Assembly: GCA_025667525.1 (NCBI GenBank)
Contig: JANFOE010000055.1
Span: forward strand, 620,001-684,000
Direction: 5' to 3'
Length of the DNA stretch: 64,000 bases
Origin: Glebionis coronaria
Lineage: Eukaryota; Streptophyta; Magnoliopsida; Asterales; Asteraceae
Below the pieces are notes generated by a model. That model did no database searches, had not been told where the DNA came from, and worked only from the letters and a program-made list of their open reading frames with translations. Below are positions 34,651 to 47,192 of the stretch, in pieces. Position numbers and translations under genes: made by a program. Every line of letters starts with the position of its first letter. Positions within the stretch are counted from its first letter, which is position 1.

Positions 34651-35266
34651 AAATATAACTTATAAAAATCTGAAGGTGTTCTTTCCTGTCATCTCTCACC
34701 AGCACTACTACTTGGTTGTGTTTAACCTCAACAACGGCGTTGTGTCAATCATAGACAATTTTAAAGTAGCGAGCACCTATGAAAGCAAGTACCAGATTGT
34801 GATCTACTGGTAAGTCACTAAATACATATAGAAACTAAAAAAACATGAACATCTGTGCATCTCAAAAGCATTTAAAAAAAATAACACACTAAAAATATGA
34901 TAAACTTGGGACTTGTTTTACAGTTCAAAATGTTTATGATGTATCTAGAGAGCGTCCAACACAAGATGACCAAAAAACTCAAAAGGCATACCATCATAAG
35001 ACCAAAGTGAGGTATGATGCAGAACGACGTCGACTGTGGTGTATTTGTCATGATGCACATGGAGCACTACGAGGGAGAAACTACAAAAGGATGGGTGTTA
35101 GACTTCCCGAATTATTCAAATGAACAAATAAAGGAGATATTAAAGCCAAGATTCAGGATCGCATCGAAGATAACATCACATGAGAAGAATAATAGGAGGC
35201 AATAGATTACCGAGGAAGCTTTTGAATTCACAAGAAACCACCAGATGCAACCGGCAAAGACCAAGG
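33450..35266 (+). pseudogene. Ulp1/C48 protease-like gene of MULE-B, 5' and catalytic part
   Basis: Exons are proposed at ~33450-33971 (Glu/Lys-rich coiled-coil-like), 34057-34240, 34331-34465, 34676-34809 and 34924-35266, with GT-AG borders mostly visible. The C48 (SUMO-protease-like) core is readable: 'RDNMQTLAPG', 'VLNFEEHTC', catalytic His in 'HQHYYLVVFNLNN', Asp in 'SIIDNF', Cys in 'NDVDCGVFVMMHMEHY'. A TGA at 35008-35010 lies just before the Cys where relatives have Trp, and a TAG at 35203-35205 follows. The phase at the last junction does not resolve cleanly. The final exon is split by the SIRE element at CAAGG and ends at 56772. Such genes would cleave SUMO-like conjugates; Ulp1-carrying Mutator elements are known (Kaonashi in Arabidopsis, CUMULE in melon). 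Confidence 0.75.
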
Positions 35267-35781
35267 TGTTGATCCCAAACTTAGATCGATTTAGCTTTAT
35301 GTATACGAGATTAGATCAAGTAATACACGTAGAGAAACCTTTGTATATGTATAAAATAATCTTAGTGTTATGCGGAACTAACACTTAAACAAGAACACAA
35401 AGATGTAAACAAACTTTCACTTTGATTAATGATAACAAACTTGCTTACAATGAAAGTGTTTAACGTACGAAAACTTATATTGAACAATAACCTAAAGGTC
35501 TTCTTTTATAGACATAAGAAGTCTTGTACAAGAGTCTACATATCAACTATTCTAGGTAAGGATAATTATAGAAAATACAATGTTGAACTTATCCCTACTA
35601 GAAACAAACTAGAAACAATATACGTGTAGACTAAATCTTTCCATCAGTGCTTGTCTTCAATGTATCAAAGTTTGACTTCTTCTTGTCAACGCTTGATCTG
35701 TCAGCGTTTATTTTCTTCCTATCAACGCTTGTTTTACTCTTGTCAGCGCTCAAGTAGACTGGCTATATTTTATTCCCAACA
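35267..35781 (-). repeat. SIRE 3' LTR
   Basis: 515 bp, pairs with 56185-56699. It contains a TATA box on the minus strand (TATAAAAGAA, 35501-35510) and, in its U3 end, five or six copies of the GTCAACG/GTCAGCG word (35687-35750). Confidence 0.93.
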
Positions 35782-35797
35782 ATCCTCCCCTAAACTT
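35782..35797 (-). other. SIRE polypurine tract
   Basis: Minus strand AGTTTAGGGGAGGATT directly before the TGTTGGG start of the 3' LTR, in the position and composition of a plus-strand primer. Confidence 0.85.
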
Positions 35798-35833
35798 GAT
35801 ATCTATTCTAATAATCAAGTTTCTGAATAAACA

Positions 35834-38800
35834 TTAAGAACTAGGAGGAATCTTACAAACTTTCTCATATTGGTAATAAATATGTATGATCAAATCTTTG
35901 GCCACGTAACTTGAATAATCAATTTCCAGTTGTGTAGTCTTTATCTTCTCCAAGACTTCCTTGGACATGGAATACTGAGCATCTACAAGAAGATACTCAG
36001 CAAACTTTGTAGAACTCAAGTAATATACACCAACAACTGAATACAAACGCCATTGAAGACCACTGAGGTCATCTTCAAGATCCTTCTAAATAGCAGGATC
36101 TTCATCTCTTGGTCCACACATTCTCTTGAATGTTGACCACAGTTTTATTGCATTGACTAAAGTGGGAGCTTCAGTCTCATACTTCGCCTCTAACAACCTC
36201 CATAGGCCTACCAAGTCTTCTCTATCAAAACTTGCAAACAAAGATATAAGAGTGGTAAAAGTGTGAACCTCTTTTCCATACCTGCCAATCTTCCAAAACC
36301 CACATTCATTTTCTTCATAACTTATAATAGGGTTTCTGGAATCAAGAGGTAACACTTGCACCATATCTGAAGCTTCTAATGGTGAGAGCTTGAGGCTCTT
36401 TCTTATAACAGATTCACTTGGATTTAACCTATCCATATCTTTAGGAAACTCAAGAGGGACTCCCTTCTTCACAGGTCTGGGAATAATCAATGCCTTCTTA
36501 AGCTCCATCTCTTCTGCAAGTTCTTCTTTCCTTTCATCAGAAAGAAGTCTTAGAGTGTTTTCTTCCTGCACTCTTACCCAAATGGGATAAGCTTTGAACC
36601 TCCAACTCTTCAAATGTCAATCCAATCAATTCCTTATAAGTCCATCTTGTTCCATGACATCTGAGTAGCATGTAGTACAACTCCCTTCTATCCCTTCTCA
36701 ATAATGAGAGAATATTGCTAGCTCTGTGTCTCAGAATTACCTTGCAGTCCTTTTGTACTCTTAGATGAATCTTCAAACCCCATATCTGGTCTGAAATACT
36801 CAAATGTGGATTCTCCATACACCTAACTTCCCAAGCATGGTACATCTGAACAACTTCTGGCATACTAAAATCAACTTGCAATTTCAACTCATTCAGCTTC
36901 TCTTTAGCCAACTCATCACCATACTCAAGTATTTCTGGTTGTTCTATAATCATTACACTTGAGTCTGAACTGGCTTCATCACTTCCTTCCTGTTCTTCTG
37001 AAGTGACAACAAAAGGTGATTCACCCACCTTCTTTCTTTCTTGTTCCACAATTTGTGCAGCCAACCTTCTATCATACTCAATATGTGCTGCATTCTTTGG
37101 AACATCTACTTCTACCATAATACCCTTACCCTTATCTAATGGATCCAAGGTGGGTAAGGAAGATGGTAATACCTATAAAGAAACTTCTTTGATGATGGAT
37201 GATGACTGGAATACATCAACCTCATCTGCAGGTCTGTCAACGCTCAAATTTGCTTTGTCAGCGTCCAAGATACTCATGTCAGCGTTCAAATCTTGCTTGT
37301 CAATGCCCAAATTACATGTCTCAGTGCCTCTTGTAATTTCCTCCAACATAGCTGTAAAAGACACATTTAAGTTTGTAGGAGTGACTAGAGACGTATCAAA
37401 ACCTGGTTGTTTCTTCAAACTAGTTAGGGCCTCAGCAATACCCAAAGATTCACCATCATGTGAGCCCTTATCACTCACATTTATCTGTTCATCCTCCCCT
37501 TTGGAAGATTCCTCCATCCCACGCCTTGTGCTAGCATTCTCCAAGATAACAATCCTCTCCCTCAATTTCTTGAGTTCAAGGCCTTGTGTACTGACAATTT
37601 GTACCAAGTCTGCATGTTGCTTTTGCAAGCTTAGGCAGACTGCCGTCAATTCCATCAAAGTCATTGGTTCCAATCTGCCTTCTTCTAAAATGGGTATTTT
37701 ACCTCCCAAGGCAGATTCATTGGGCATGGATGAGGTCTTAATGATGGTAGGACTGTCTTGGCCAGCTTCTAAGCCAGAACCAATAGTCCCAGCCTCATTC
37801 ATAGCACCAACCACACTTGTGGTGGTGGTCCTCTCTGCTACATGGCTAGGACCACTAGAGGAGAACACTCTAGTAGTCCTTTGGCGTTTTTGCAACCTAT
37901 ATTGTGTTGGGGGAGAAGATGATGTGGATTGGGTGGATCTGGGTTGGTTAAGGGGTGTTTGGGTCTGTGAAGGATTGGTGTCAACGTTTGGAATAGGCAT
38001 GTCAACGCCAACATTTAATATGTTAGCGTCAAAGGGTTCTTGGTCAAGTTGCATGTGTTGTGGTGAAGGTAAAGGTTCAGGTATTGGGTCAAGTGGAGGG
38101 TGTGGGTTTGGTTGGGGTTGTGGGTCTGGTTGGGGTTGTGCTGCTTCAATGACAGCAATCATAGCTGGGGTTAGAGGTAAGTCACGATGTGGGGGTGAAT
38201 TCATCTTTGTAAAAATTGCTTTCTTTTGCATAAGGATCTCATAAAAATCATCATGATCCCTTGTGCAGTAACTTTGGACATCAAAAACCATTTGTAAAAA
38301 TCTGGGATAAGCTAAAGTCATTTTATTCCCTTTATTTTTCCACATGCCCTCAAAAATCATTTGGGAATAATTAAACTTTTGCCCAGTAGCAGTGTACACA
38401 ATAGCACTAGCAATAGATCAATTTATCTCATTGTGTGCAGTACACTTGGGACTCAAACATTGCAAGAGGACATGTATTAGGTACTTCTAGGCTGGGGGAA
38501 ACTCCTGTTTATGATATTTGTTTAAAGTTCCCTCATCAGGGAAAGGATAACCCAAAGCCCTTAGTCCTTGTTCTATTTCATTAATGGGGAGGGTGGTTAT
38601 ACTATCAGCATCATCAAGATGTAAAGCTTGGCGAACCAAAGCTTCAGTAACCACCCATGTGCGCCCATGAACAATAGATGATAATATAGTCACTCTATTA
38701 ACTGTTGAGGAACTAACATTGTTCCAAAACTGTTTAATATGTGTGACAGGAATGAGTGGAGCATGAGAAAGAGCATACCTAATTGGGGATGCATTCAAAT

Positions 38801-38900
38801 ACGCCACCATTTGTGTGTATTGGGGAAACAGAGTATCATAGCTTCCAAATATGCTATCATGTTGTGTTGACTCCTGAATCCCAATTCCAAATCACTTGGT
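35834..38900 (-). pseudogene. SIRE env-like third frame (broken)
   Basis: Downstream of pol on the minus strand, pieces at 38900-38487, 38399-37173 and 37148-36537 lie in one frame, and 36613-36086 and 36046-35834 in another. The first reads 'MVAYLNASPIRYALSHAPLI', 'IKQFWNNVSSS', 'LHLDDADSITTLPINEIEQ'. It continues past two stops (38487-38489 and 38418-38420) into 'GQKFNYSQMIFEGMWKN' and 'MTLAYPRFLQMVF', then Pro/Gln-rich and coiled-coil-like sequence. This matches, from general knowledge, the extra frame after pol in SIRE elements of Asteraceae. No clear signal peptide or membrane segment is seen, so 'env-like' is a positional label; function unknown. Both upstream stops replace probable Trp codons. 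Confidence 0.7.
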
Positions 38901-40184
38901 TTAAATTTTGGTGTCATTGTTGAAAGCTGTTTGAATGATTGATAAAGATGAAGTATAGGAGAAAATATTGTTAAACAAGAAAGATAGGTACCCTGTTTAA
39001 AATAGGAGCCAAATATGTAGGAGAGAAAAATGCATGTGATTGGTCAAAAATTAGGCAACTATTTTAAAAAATACAATCATGAAAATATTGAAAAGAAATA
39101 AGTTTATCTCATGCATTAATTGAAAGTTATCTACTCCCAAAATTACGGCCCAAAAATTCGTCAAAAAGTAAAAACTGGGTAGGTCCCATTGAGTGTCAAC
39201 GGTAAAAAATAACCCATCAACGCCCAACAGCTATATTCTTGTCAACGTTTGCCAAAGCCATGTCAGCGTCTAAATTGGTCACAACAACGCTTGGAAAAAT
39301 ACTTGTCAGAGTCCATAAATAAAAATTTATAAAAATGAAAAATGACCTTAACAAAGTAATTTATCCTAGAGAAGATAACCTATAAGTTGATAATTATGAT
39401 AGGGCGGCAAGCACTGTCCAGTTATGCACACTTGCTTATGCAAGATAGACATAACAGTCCTCTAGTGTCCCTTGCTACCCAAAACTCTTAACAACTAAGT
39501 TACCTCATAAAATTCCTTGTTACTCCCACGTAAAACCCATGATAAAATCATTCCCAAGTCTCCCAACAGACCATAACCAATTCTAGGCCAAAAATGTCTT
39601 GGCAGCATGCATAGTATATCAACTTTGCATGCTACAGTGCCTCATGATTTAGTAAAACTAACTCATACTCACCTGTGGACACAATCTAGAATTGTGATAA
39701 GAGTATCATAAGGATACCCAAAAGTCCTAATGGTTCCTAAAACCTCCCCTTAAACTGTGATACAGATGTTGCCAAAAATATGCATGAACATAAAAAATTT
39801 ATGTCAAGATAGGAATAGAAAATTCCAACCATCATCCATAAATCAAAACATGCTCAAATGATTCTCCAATGATCCATAAGCAACTCTGTATCCAATGGTA
39901 TAATGCTAACACCACCTGCACATTTAGATTGAAAACCACAAAACTAACATTGTTGCTGACAACGCCCCGATAACACTTGTCAGCGTTAAGGAAACATGTG
40001 TCAGCGTTAGACAAATATATTGCTGACAACGTCACAATAACACTTATCAGCGTTAAGGTAACCTTTGTCAGTGTTAGAAAAATATAGTGGAAAATCTAAA
40101 TCCTCAAAAAGACCAATAACAATGCATTATCCTGTACATACTTTTACAAAAAGACCCCAAAACACATATTATGTGAGATTGATC
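38901..40184 (-). other. SIRE spacer between pol and env-like frame
   Basis: About 1.3 kb without a readable protein, AT-rich. Clusters of the GTCAACG/GTCAGCG word lie at 39195-39310 and 39950-40075. Confidence 0.6.
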
Positions 40185-40189
40185 ATTCC

Positions 40190-42752
40190 TTTAACACCCC
40201 CAAATTTACACGCAGCGGAATACATCTTTGGGTGCTAAACAATGATACAACAACACATAATTTATAAAGAACGACTCGAAAAGAGACGTTTTAGATTTAT
40301 CGTTCCTAAAACATTTGTCAGAGTAGCGTAGTCCCAAGTAATCGTTACCAAAAGATAAGTTAAACAACATATTGGTTTGTTTTGAAAATGGAACGATAAA
40401 TAAATCAAAGAGTTTGAACAACAAAAGCAGTGCACAACTTAATTCCCCGGGATCTCCAAGCTTCCACTTCTTGATTACCTGAAATACATGTGAGTAAAAC
40501 GATCAGCAAAAATGCCGAGTGAATCTATAGGTTTATGAAATCAATTTGAACACAAGCAAAGATTATAAGTTTGTGGCATGCTTATAAGCATCAAATAATA
40601 ATTTGCATCAACAATGATAATTGTATATAGCATAAATTGCAATAAGCTCATGGAACCGAGCCCTTAAACACTCCCATATCAGTCTAATAAGACGAGAGAT
40701 TCATTAATTGTCGTTACCTCCAGATTATTGGTACATTGCCGTATACCTGACTTCTCAATACAATATGCTCAAACAGTGTGGAGGTCGGGCCTAAGCTTCT
40801 ATGACAAGTCCACAAAAACTAAACCGGGGCGGCTTCCCCCATAGATCTATTAATTGTACTAGCGGTTAACCCATCATAGGTTAATTAACGGTCCATAATT
40901 GAGGTTTTAACAAAGGCAATCACTTAATGCAATTTAAAGTCAACCACGGGTCCATTCATAGAGGGATAAAGCATACCATAAAAATCTTGTGTTCTAAGTT
41001 TATAAAAACATGTATCCCCCCTCGCGGGTTTAAAATCCTTTAATAACTAGTATAAAGCGAGGCTATAGACTCACCTTAGTCGATAGTGGTAATGAGACGA
41101 TCGCCGACGATAGATGATGCCTTTCAAACACGAGAACCGCAACTTATCAAATGAGGTGCGTTCATTAATAATAGACTCGAGAAATAAACCACACATAAGA
41201 ATATAAAACTCGACTCATATAATCACGACAAACTCGAGAGAAAACGATACAAGTGATACTATTACACTCTCCTATATATTCATTTTATTATTCTGTGTCT
41301 TTAATAAAAATCTGCCGGAACATACCGAATGTCCAAGCCGTTTTCCCATACTTAAATATATAAACTTTTTATGATACTACTCAGAGAACTCACTTAATAT
41401 ATGTAGAAAGTCCTCCCATGAGCCCATTAAAAGATTTTACTTCTAAAGTTCCCTGCCCGACTCATCTTTGAATCACAAAATCCGGACAGTTTAGCGACCT
41501 TGACTTACGAAACCATTTTGACCATTCTAAACAACTCCATTTGTAAAACCGCTACTTGATTCTAAAAATAGACTCAAAATACTAAACTTGGAGCCTGAGA
41601 ACAACCCTTGAATCATTTTGAAACTCATTTTGTAGTCTCCGAGATTCGATCCAAATATCGACAACAATTTTCGGATTGTGTCGACACTCGTCTCCCGGTA
41701 CACGAAAATCAAACTAGTGTATCTTCCACCTCGTTTGGAGTTGGAAGGCCTACTTTATATCAAATCGAAGCTAACGAAATTCTCTACGACATAATCTCAT
41801 AATAACAACCTATATTCAGACTTAAGATTTCCGAAAATGACCTCAAACCTACTGCCCAAAATTGACTACTAAAATCTCTTGCAAAATCATGTTTTTGATC
41901 AATTCCAACAACTTTTGTCATCAACCTAAGCCCCTAATATCATCATAAACCAATCCTAACACTTGTATCATCATCAAAATCAAAAACCCAAAAATTGAAA
42001 ATCAACTTTTTAACAAAAACATAGCATGAAAATCTTTTGATCATCATTACTAACACATGCATACAACAAATTTGGATCAAACATAACCAACTTTTCTTGA
42101 AAAATTTATATGGTTGCATGTATGAAAATTTTATACCAAATTGCAGCCCTTGTGATTTCTAGGATGGGAATTTGCTTGATTTTGGAAGATTCAAACTAGT
42201 ACTTGAGAAAATTTGATGAAATTGAAGGGTGGGGGTGTATGGCTAAGAAGAAAAAAAAAGAATGGAGGAAGATGAATTTTGTTTATGAATTTTAAAATGA
42301 AAAAGAGATAGTGGAAAAATTATATATAGTGTGGGGTTAGGGTAGTTTTTGGCAATTTGTGATAGTTTTGGTCCAAAATGTAAATATTAGTCAAAAAGCG
42401 GGAAATGACTAAAAGTCAATTTTAAAAATATTTACGGGACTCGAGTTTCGTAAAAATACTTAAAAGTTTAAACGCACACGAAAAATAATAATATAACGAC
42501 TCGATACGTAATTAAAACGATATCGTCGAAAATATTAAATATCGAAACGATTGATAATAAAATATAAAATTTTAGGCATCCGTCGGTATCGCGATCACTA
42601 GTAGTCCTCGTTACTCGTCAAAATATTAAAATATAATATTTAATATCGGTTTCAACTTAAACCGTTAAACATAATAATATTTAACGTTATAAAATACTTC
42701 AAAATAATTGAAAGTAGAATTAAATTATGACCTTATTTTTACGGGTTTTACA
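40190..42752 (-). repeat. 3' LTR of the long-LTR element
   Basis: On the minus strand it starts TGTAAAACCCGTAAAAATAAGG and ends GGGGGTGTTAAA. It has a minus-strand TATA-like TATATATAAT near 42323-42334. Short frames in it recur in the other LTR but resemble nothing known. Confidence 0.92.
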
Positions 42753-42771
42753 TCCTCACCACCTTAAGGGA
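42753..42771 (-). other. Polypurine tract of the long-LTR element
   Basis: Minus strand TCCCTTAAGGTGGTGAGGA abuts the TGTAAAACC start of the 3' LTR. Purine-rich in its last eleven bases, in the expected position. Confidence 0.75.
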
Positions 42772-45700
42772 GCGACGTCCCGGCGCTCAACTCGCCTCAT
42801 ACACGAGTTGTTCACTACCCAGAAGGATGAGGGCATTCCTCATAAAGAACTTCTCACGTTCCTACGTGAATCTCGATCCACGATCTCCACTGGTTCTTTT
42901 ACAAAACGCAACTTGTCGTCAAGTTGTATCTCACCAAAAAGGAATAAGTAAATCCTTATCCACCAGTCACCCGTCAAGCTTGACACATGAAAATTTTATG
43001 AATCACACGAAGCTCATTCGACGACAAGAACAGATGACAGGATTTTCGGGTAATTCCAGTTAAAAGGAAGGTTGCAAATTAAAGGATATCCATCGGCCGG
43101 ATAGCCATGGACACACATCAAAAAGAATAAACAAGAAAAACATTTTTGTCATTGGAGGGTGCTCACACGCGGGTCCCTACTCAAAAGATAATACAAAGAC
43201 ACCATCTCACTTTCGCCAACGCGCATTAAAGTTTCAATAAACATCGTCGTTGAAAGTCAAAAAGATATTACATAATATGTGTTCTACATGATCGGACGTC
43301 ATCGGATGATGCCGTCTCAAGTTCTCACAACTTACGATCATTTGACTAGATCACACACCATATAAGTACATAAAAGAAAAGGTCGAACATAAACATCGAT
43401 TATAGATCTCCACCGTTAATCATCGAGAAAACCTTGAACGAACCCTTGATAATAACCACTTGATCTCAAGAGTCTTTCCACTTGCGGTGTCGGCTTCAAC
43501 ATACTCCTCGAGGTTGTAACGAATTTATTAACTCCCATTCATTAAGAGATTCGGTCCTCAATCATTCCACAAGTACACGCATAAATCCTAGTGACACTTA
43601 TCGTTTCTTCTTATACACTGCTTCCCGAGATTCATTTTAACTCAGAATAAAATAGTGATCTTCAATACAAGGAACAGAACGAGATAAAAATGAATTCAAT
43701 AAACGTATAAACGGACAAGATGTGGTAAAATGATTTAAGGTTGACGATCGACGAGGGATCTCGACTCACGTAACCGTAAAACATAATAATTCACAATACT
43801 AGAAAAATGAGAGCGATGAAAGAATTATATATTAACATTAAAGTAACATTTGTCACAATTATCCATCCCGGATTTGGTATTACCTTAAAATTCAATTGAG
43901 GTACTTTCTTGATAAAGATGATATATTAAAAATAGAAGTTAAATAGCTTTATAATTTATTTTGGTTGTCTTAAGAAACTTTGAAACAATCACATAATTTA
44001 TTAATTAAATTCGTATTGATGGTTACAATTAGAAAATATAATTTCCAAATTAAATCATTGTTCGGAATATAAATTAAACCGGTAATTTCATTACATTAAA
44101 AGTAAAGTATGATAAGTCAATTAGTTCAAAAGATATAGTATAATTTCATGTTAAACATTAGTTTTAGTTATACAAAATATGATGTATAAATTTGACTTTT
44201 TTCTTATGATAGTTATTTCATTAGTTGAAAATCATTGGAAATATATAAAAGTTCCATGAAAATTTTATAATACGTTGTAGAAGTTCAAAAAGGTGTTTAT
44301 TATTTCAAAATAAATATGGGATATATTCGGGTTTCGAAATGTGACAAGATAACAAACGAATACGAATGGGAATAATGGTCAACAATTAGTACGAAATGAA
44401 CGGTACAAAAGAGGACGAAGCAAATGTCGTATGAATTCTTAAAGAGAATAATAAAATAAAGGCGTCGATGGTAAGACGATAAGAAACAGTAGATTAAACA
44501 AATTGTCAATTTTGTTAGTGCGGTCGGTGGTTCACCAATATCAGTTTGTTAACTTAGCGGTGGTCGATACATGATCGGAAAGAAGATCCATACAAAAATT
44601 TTAATAAATAAAATTCCTAATAATCACATGTAATTAAAACAAATCAAATGAACGATGTTAGTGTTTAAAGAGAGAAGTCAAAGCACGGTTCACAAGAGTG
44701 GATTTCGAGACAAACGAGAGTGACGGACGTCATCCCGGATATACAGAAATCACTCTAGTGATAATTCATTATTCACGTGCGGAGACGTTCCAAAGATCTA
44801 CCCAGTCGCATAAAGAAGATTGGACGAGAAGGAAGGATAAAACATTGAGACCTTCAAGTCATTTACCAACAGTCAGTAATTAGACGAACAGTCAAAAGAA
44901 ATAAGTTATAAAATAAAATGAAATAACAAGTGGAAAAACGATCGTCGAGTAAAAACGTATTCGTAAGTGCGTAATTAGTTCAAGAAAAGGCAAGAAAACG
45001 TATGCGGATGCATAGAAATTGCGCTACTTGCATAAAATATAAAGGTTTTTAAAACTACTTTTCATTTTATTTATCTTTATCATAAATACAAGTAAAAAGT
45101 TGATTATTATCAAGATTTTTAAGTGGACTACTATTCAGCCTAGCATGGCTCCATCTAAATTAGACGTAGGTGATCAGGCCATGTATAATTTAGGGCTAGC
45201 AATGCAGTGCTCCGTTTCGTCGAAAAGTATTACGTTAAAACCATGCCATTTGTAAAATGGAATTTAAAAATAGTTTATAAATTTATAGGATACAAGTAAT
45301 TTGTGAGATACTCAATAAGCAACTTTTAATGATACGAAAAGTATTTTATAAGACCAAAGTAAAAATAATTGGTGAAAATAATCGTAAAAAAATATCATAT
45401 TTATTTATAAGGTGACATCATGACAACGTATAAAGTAGCCAAAGGTTTGCAAAAAGTAGCAAATAGTAGCTCATAAAACAACCAATGAAATGGTCACGAG
45501 TTAATAAGGTTTCAAAAGGTTATAAGGTTTAGACGAAAACGCCATGAGACACGTGATGAGAATATCGACGAAGAATATGAAGTCAAAACTTCAAAACTCA
45601 ACCCAAATCAGTGGAAGGTTAGAAGAAAAATAAAAATAATATCGAATGACAAAAGAGTCATGTATATAAAAAGAATAAAACAATCCAAATGTGTACTCAT

Positions 45701-47177
45701 CGTAAGCTACACGATACATACATGCTTTTAAGAAAATATATTATTCGTTTTCAAATTACACCATTAATCTGGTAATTGCTAATCCTGTACTGTTTCTATT
45801 TTTAAATATTTTCACATGCAACTAGTGTTTGTTAGTTGTAAAATAATATTTGTTAAAATTTTACGATCTCAAATGAAATCAAAACAGCTTAGAAACATTT
45901 AAAACTCATGTTCTGAGTTTTCTATCAGATTTAACTTTTAAATATGAGCCGATTAATTGACCAGATAAACGACATCTCCAAGACTCAGAGTCTAAAGCAT
46001 TTCGTTGCAAAACGACGTTTCAGACGACTTTCTAGTTTTACCCGAGACCTGAAAACCAATGTAAAATGACCAAAATACCCCTGCAAGTTCTGTGCAGGTT
46101 TGACTATTTCATTTAAAAAACGCAGGTTTTACTTTTAAGTTTTGACCTGTTTATACTGCCCCTACAGTTTCTGCATAAAGTGTATTTTTCGACACTTCTT
46201 AACGGCTCAAAATATATACATATATACACACATGTCTTGTGGATGTTATAACAACGAAAAATAAATCTCGTAATGAGCATCAAATAAAATATAGCATGAT
46301 CAATTACAGAAAATGCTTCAAGGTATTCAACACGAAATTTAGGAAGCAAAACGGTGAAAGACGTTCGTAATTTAGATTTCAAACTGCAATGTAGGCAAAT
46401 CTCCTTGGTGCCACAATTGTCAAAAACACAAAACATAACAAGAAAAGAATGGAACATTAACATGCTACACTCCGGGAGCAAGAAGGTTAATGAAAAACAA
46501 ATGATACAATTTTATATAAGTAAAATCGTATTCCAATACTAGTGCCATAATCTAGACGATGATTTATAAAATAACGATGACGTTACCGAGATATAAGTGA
46601 ACAATACACTTCGGAGTCGATACATATAAATGTCAATAAATAGCGGTTAGTCTATTCCAAGGACACATTGAGCTACACAATGGTCTAGAAATTACGTTTC
46701 AAGACGTCTAAACACAAACAGTCGGAAGACGATTTGGATATCTATATAGATATCACAAAGGGTTAAACAATGAAAGTAACGCGTGTAGATGAAGTTATGT
46801 AAGGTCATAATATAAAAATATTTGTAATAAAAGCAATTTAAATACTTCAAAAATAAATACAGAAAGATCTTTAAATTCATTGTATTTATTTAAGTTAATC
46901 ATTAATAAATGATAAACTTTTATCGAAAAGTTTAACGACATAAATATATATCGATAAAGGGATCCTAGATATAAATATATATTCATAAGTGGATCATAGT
47001 ATTTATTTATAAATACTTGCCAATAAGGTATACGTAATAACGCATACTAAAGTGGTAATCCCAGAAGTAGCTTGAACCTAATGTCACGCGAAATCATGTG
47101 CACCGACTCTTTGAAAAATAAAACCGACAGTTATAGTTTAGGTTTTTAGAAAAAGACCTAGTTCTCTATAACTCATG
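42772..47177 (-). other. Non-coding interior of the long-LTR element
   Basis: About 4.4 kb, AT-rich, with no frame above about 120 codons and none with Gag, protease, reverse transcriptase or integrase motifs on either strand. I see no tandem array or clear relic of coding sequence. Confidence 0.7.
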
Positions 47178-47189
47178 GCTCTGGTACCA
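47178..47189 (-). other. Primer-binding site of the long-LTR element (initiator tRNA-Met type)
   Basis: Minus strand TGGTACCAGAGC, one base from the TGGTATCAGAGC complementary to initiator tRNA-Met, three bases past the LTR end. Confidence 0.85.
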
Positions 47190-47192
47190 ATC

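Noticed and set aside
37003..38244. 413-codon open frame on the plus strand
   Set aside because: It is antisense to the SIRE env-like frame, low in complexity, and matches no known family; the minus-strand reading has colinear element features.
35834..38900. A true viral envelope gene
   Set aside because: No signal peptide, membrane span or fusion motif is seen; the label 'env-like' only reflects its place after pol in SIRE elements.
42727..43063. Overlapping plus-strand frames next to the polypurine tract
   Set aside because: Antisense to the element, overlapping each other and without domains.
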